This document shows, piece by piece, positions 6,506 through 8,298 of a stretch of DNA of 8,298 bases. The DNA is taken from the NCBI GenBank assembly GCA_021850345.1, contig JAJZMN010000095.1, positions 1-8,298 of the forward strand, read 5' to 3'. This DNA is from Actinomycetes bacterium (GTDB lineage Bacteria > Actinomycetota > Acidimicrobiia > Acidimicrobiales > RAAP-2). Every line of letters starts with the position of its first letter. The first letter of the stretch is position 1. A model generated the notes under the pieces. That model saw nothing but the letters and a program-made list of their open reading frames with translations. It did no database searches and was not told the DNA's origin. A program made the translations under genes and the position numbers.

Positions 6506-6633
6506 CCCCCCGGTCCGTCGCGCCCCCGGGCGCTCTCCCGGCGGACGAAGCGCACGACCGCGACGACGAGGACCCCGAGCAGAACGAGGAAGACGGCGAA
6601 GCCGGCCACGAAGCCGGCGACGGACGCAATCAC
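6499..6633 (-). CDS. Small single-span membrane protein, 44 aa
   Basis: I do not recognise this protein. It starts at GTG 6633, whose TG forms a GTGA overlap with the stop of the thioesterase gene, and GGGAG lies about nine bases upstream. The 44 residues comprise one strongly hydrophobic helix (about 3-28, with GFVAGFAVFLVLLGVLVVAVV), a basic stretch RFVRRESARGR (28-38), and a polar glycine-rich end. This predicts a single membrane span with the tail in the cytoplasm. Coupling to the thioesterase suggests co-expression, but no function can be assigned. The same reading frame extends further upstream into the thioesterase gene as low-complexity arginine-rich sequence, which I take as a shadow. 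The stop overlaps the ctaF end. Confidence 0.65.
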   Translation of the reverse strand: MIASVAGFVAGFAVFLVLLGVLVVAVVRFVRRESARGRDGPGGQ

Positions 6634-7484
6634 GGCGCGAGCTCCCGAAAGCGGACGAGCCCCTCCTGGGAGACGCTCGCCACGAGGTCGCCACCGCCGG
6701 CGTACAGACGTCCCTGGGCGAAGCCCCGGGCACCGCTCGCCGTCGGGCTGTGCTGGTCGTAGAGGAGCCACTCGTCGGCGCGGAAGGGCCGGTGGAACCA
6801 CATGCAGTGGTCCAGGCTCGCGCCGAGGAACTCCGGGCCCCAGGGGTTGAGCCCGTGGCGCTGGACGACCGTGTCGACCAGGGTCAAGTCAGACGCGAAG
6901 GTCACGAGCGCCGCGTGCAGGAGGGGGTCGTCGGGCAGGCGCTCGCCGAAGCGCAGCCAAAGCTGCTCGCGCTCCCCGCCGGCACCGAGGTCCGGCCGGC
7001 GCCAGGGCAGCTCGGTGACGAAGCGGAACTCGAGCCCTGCCGCGTTGCGGAAGTGGACGGGCAGCTCGGCCTGCTCCGCCGGGGCGAGCGGGGCGATCGT
7101 GTCGGGGATCGGCACCCCGGGGGGTGGGTCCTGGTGCTCGATCCCGCGTTCGCCGCCACGGTGGAACGAGCAGTGCAGATTGAAGATCGCGCGCCCGTGC
7201 TGGATCGCGACGACGCGCCGGGTCGTGAAGGAGCGGCCGTCGCGGATGCGGTCGACCTCGTAGACGATGGGGATGCTGGGATCGCCCGGGCGCAGGAAGT
7301 AGGAGTGCAGCGAGTGGACCGTGCCGGCTTCGACGGTCCGGCCCGCCGCGACGAGTGCCTGGGCCGCGACCTGGCCCCCGAAGACTCGCTGGACCGGCCC
7401 CTTGGGGCTCTCGCCGCGGAAGAGGTTCACCTCGATCACCTCGAGATCGAGCAGGTCGAGCAGCGCCGCGGTGTCCGGTCCCAC
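6630..7484 (-). CDS. tesB: Acyl-CoA thioesterase II (TesB-like)
   Basis: This 284-residue enzyme hydrolyses acyl-CoA to free fatty acid and CoA in the cytoplasm. It has the double-hotdog fold of TesB. The N-terminal hotdog (about 10-110) carries the signature VFGGQVAAQAL (34-44), VHSLHSYFLRPGD (56-68) and DGRSFTTRRVVA (82-93). The C-terminal hotdog (about 180-280) carries LDHCMWFHRPF (224-234) and WLLYDQHSP (239-247). Against the E. coli TesB triad Asp204-Thr228-Gln278, the matching residues are D199 (ASDL), S223 (ASLDH; Ser for Thr) and Q273 (SVSQEG). Length matches the family. Start GTG 7484 follows TAGCTT by six bases with no Shine-Dalgarno, so it is probably leaderless. It is divergent from the GtrA-like gene and coupled downstream to the 44-residue membrane protein. 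Confidence 0.93.
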   Translation of the reverse strand: MGPDTAALLDLLDLEVIEVNLFRGESPKGPVQRVFGGQVAAQALVAAGRTVEAGTVHSLHSYFLRPGDPSIPIVYEVDRIRDGRSFTTRRVVAIQHGRAIFNLHCSFHRGGERGIEHQDPPPGVPIPDTIAPLAPAEQAELPVHFRNAAGLEFRFVTELPWRRPDLGAGGEREQLWLRFGERLPDDPLLHAALVTFASDLTLVDTVVQRHGLNPWGPEFLGASLDHCMWFHRPFRADEWLLYDQHSPTASGARGFAQGRLYAGGGDLVASVSQEGLVRFRELAP

Positions 7485-7490
7485 GACCCG

Positions 7491-7500
7491 AAGCTACACT
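7491..7500. promoter_or_regulatory. Overlapping divergent -10 elements (tesB / gtrA-like)
   Basis: The 25-bp spacer between the two starts holds TACACT (7495-7500) on the + strand, nine bases before the ATG at 7510, and TAGCTT (7496-7491) on the - strand, six bases before the GTG at 7484. The two hexamers share two base pairs. Both fit TAnnnT and both genes lack a Shine-Dalgarno site, so both are probably leaderless or nearly so. Any -35 elements would lie in the opposite gene's coding sequence. Confidence 0.5.
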
Positions 7501-7509
7501 GGCACGATC

Positions 7510-8232
7510 ATGCCCGGTTCGGAGCTGCCCACCGCCGGAAGGCAGGTCGGATCAGCCTGGATCCGGCGCTTTGTCGCGAGCGCGCACTTCGCGAAGCTCT
7601 GGCGCTACGGCGCGGTCTCGGTGATCACGACCGTGCTCACCCTCGTCCTGCTCTACATCTTCTGGCGGGGACTCGAGGTCGGCGGCAAGGCGGGCGTCAC
7701 CTTGGCGGGGATCCACGTGAGCTCGCCCGAGCTCGCGAACGTCCTCGCGACGGGCATCAGCACGATCCCCTCCTACACCCTCAACAGGAAGTGGGCCTGG
7801 GGCAAGAGCGGCAAGTCGCACGTCTGGCGCGAGGTCGTGCCGTTCTGGGTGATCGCGATCGTCAGCCTCGTGCTGTCGACCTACGTCGTCGGCTTCGCGA
7901 GCCGGGAGGCCGTCCACCTCTCGCACCGGCGCGAGGTGCAGACGATCCTCGGCGAGATCGGCAACCTCGTCACCTACGGCGCGATGTGGATCGCGAAGTA
8001 CGCGCTGTTCAACAGGCTGCTGTTCCAAGGTGGCGAGCGCACCGGCCGGGAGACGGGGACGGCGCAGCGCCGCTCGCCGGCGCACCTGCGTGCGCGGACC
8101 TCCCCTCGCCGCGCGCTTCGCCCGCTCGCCCCGTCGCCGGCGGCGAGCGCACGCCCGGGCCGCACCGAGCGTTCAGGGGGCGCCGACCTCCTCGGCGGTG
8201 CGGCGGTCGAGTCCGCGGCCGACGCCGGCTGA
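7510..8232 (+). CDS. GtrA-family membrane protein with C-terminal extension
   Basis: This is a 240-residue GtrA-like protein. The family consists of small four-helix membrane proteins, some of which help move lipid-linked sugars across the membrane; the substrate here is unknown. Features are AKLWRYGAVSVITTVLT (28-44) opening the first helix, the second helix around 74-90 ending in the family motif SYTLNRKWAWG (88-98), a third helix (about 110-129), and a fourth (about 150-170) with LVTYGAMWIAKYALFNR. The extracytoplasmic loop (129-148) is longer than usual. Beyond about 175 comes a 65-residue Arg/Pro/Ala-rich tail that is not part of the family; it may be genuine or the stop may simply come late in GC-rich sequence. 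ATG 7510 is chosen because a -10 lies nine bases upstream and the family domain starts about 20 residues in; earlier in-frame starts would lie inside tesB. Confidence 0.85.
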   Translation: MPGSELPTAGRQVGSAWIRRFVASAHFAKLWRYGAVSVITTVLTLVLLYIFWRGLEVGGKAGVTLAGIHVSSPELANVLATGISTIPSYTLNRKWAWGKSGKSHVWREVVPFWVIAIVSLVLSTYVVGFASREAVHLSHRREVQTILGEIGNLVTYGAMWIAKYALFNRLLFQGGERTGRETGTAQRRSPAHLRARTSPRRALRPLAPSPAASARPGRTERSGGADLLGGAAVESAADAG

Positions 8233-8298
8233 GGCCGCCGGGCGCGCCCTGCGCCGCCGGGTCCGGCTGCCGAGCGCCGCCACTTCACCCAGGGCTCC
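8173..8298 (-). CDS. Possible 3' end of a convergent gene (purK-like?)
   Basis: Read leftwards from the right edge, one frame gives 41 residues beginning GALGEVAALG and ending LDRRTAEEVGAP before a TGA at 8175-8173. The opening resembles the C-terminal strand of PurK (5-(carboxyamino)imidazole ribonucleotide synthase), typically 'K(L/M)GHVTALG', followed by an alanine/arginine-rich helix. From memory, a GtrA-like gene lies convergent to purK in mycobacteria, which fits this orientation. However, the expected His reads Glu, another frame on this strand is also open here, and the segment overlaps the GtrA-like tail by 60 bp. Treat it as a tentative partial gene. Confidence 0.3.
   Translation of the reverse strand, partial: GALGEVAALGSRTRRRRARPAASAGVGRGLDRRTAEEVGAP

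Noticed and set aside
6520..6533. GCGCCC/GGGCGC as a firm terminator call
   Set aside because: The loop would be only two bases unless a pair opens, and such repeats are frequent by chance at this GC content; kept only as part of a finding.
5792..6733. 313-codon - strand open frame spanning the ctaD end, ctaF and the tesB end
   Set aside because: It crosses three supported genes antisense or out of frame and shows only Arg/Asp-rich shadow sequence.
1..8298. CRISPR arrays, tRNA or rRNA genes, riboswitches, replication origin
   Set aside because: No regularly spaced repeats, cloverleaf-like segments, conserved rRNA strings or DnaA-box clusters were seen on reading both strands.

Overview
The window is very GC-rich (around 70% by eye) with strong G/C preference at third codon positions, many GTG starts, and several genes whose start codon sits only 6-9 bases after a -10-like hexamer with no Shine-Dalgarno sequence (leaderless style). 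Together with an actinobacterial-type cytochrome oxidase operon (ctaC-ctaD-ctaF, with CtaF as the actinobacterial subunit IV), this points to an actinomycetote, perhaps Acidimicrobiia or a relative. The class-level guess is weak.

Layout from left to right. (1) Bases 1-864 are accessory DNA: a decayed IS1595/ISXO2-type transposase fragment on the + strand, then a MazEF-like toxin-antitoxin pair on the - strand. The toxin (about 323-625) has no ATG, GTG or TTG start in the right place and no stop; its frame runs on antisense through the transposase remnant to the window edge. (2) Bases 932-3112 (-) encode a fused alpha+beta E1 subunit of a branched-chain 2-oxoacid dehydrogenase. (3) A 134-bp divergent spacer separates it from a short tatA (+). 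(4) A nested GC-rich hairpin follows tatA, then the tightly coupled operon ctaC-ctaD-ctaF (+), with ATGA and GTGA overlaps between genes. (5) Convergent to it is a - strand pair, an acyl-CoA thioesterase II (tesB-like) and a 44-residue single-span membrane protein coupled to it by a GTGA overlap. (6) A 25-bp divergent spacer carries two overlapping -10 hexamers and leads to a GtrA-family membrane protein (+). The last 126 bases may hold, on the - strand, the tail of a convergent gene, possibly purK.

Functionally, most of the window is chromosomal housekeeping: aerobic respiration (aa3-type oxidase core subunits), Tat export, and branched-chain or acyl-CoA metabolism. The left edge is a site of mobile-element insertion and decay next to a toxin-antitoxin module. 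I found no CRISPR, tRNA, rRNA or origin. I do not see a convincing new multi-gene system; the most unusual items are the toxin with irregular ends fused in frame to antisense IS sequence, the overlapping divergent promoters, and the small tesB-coupled membrane protein.
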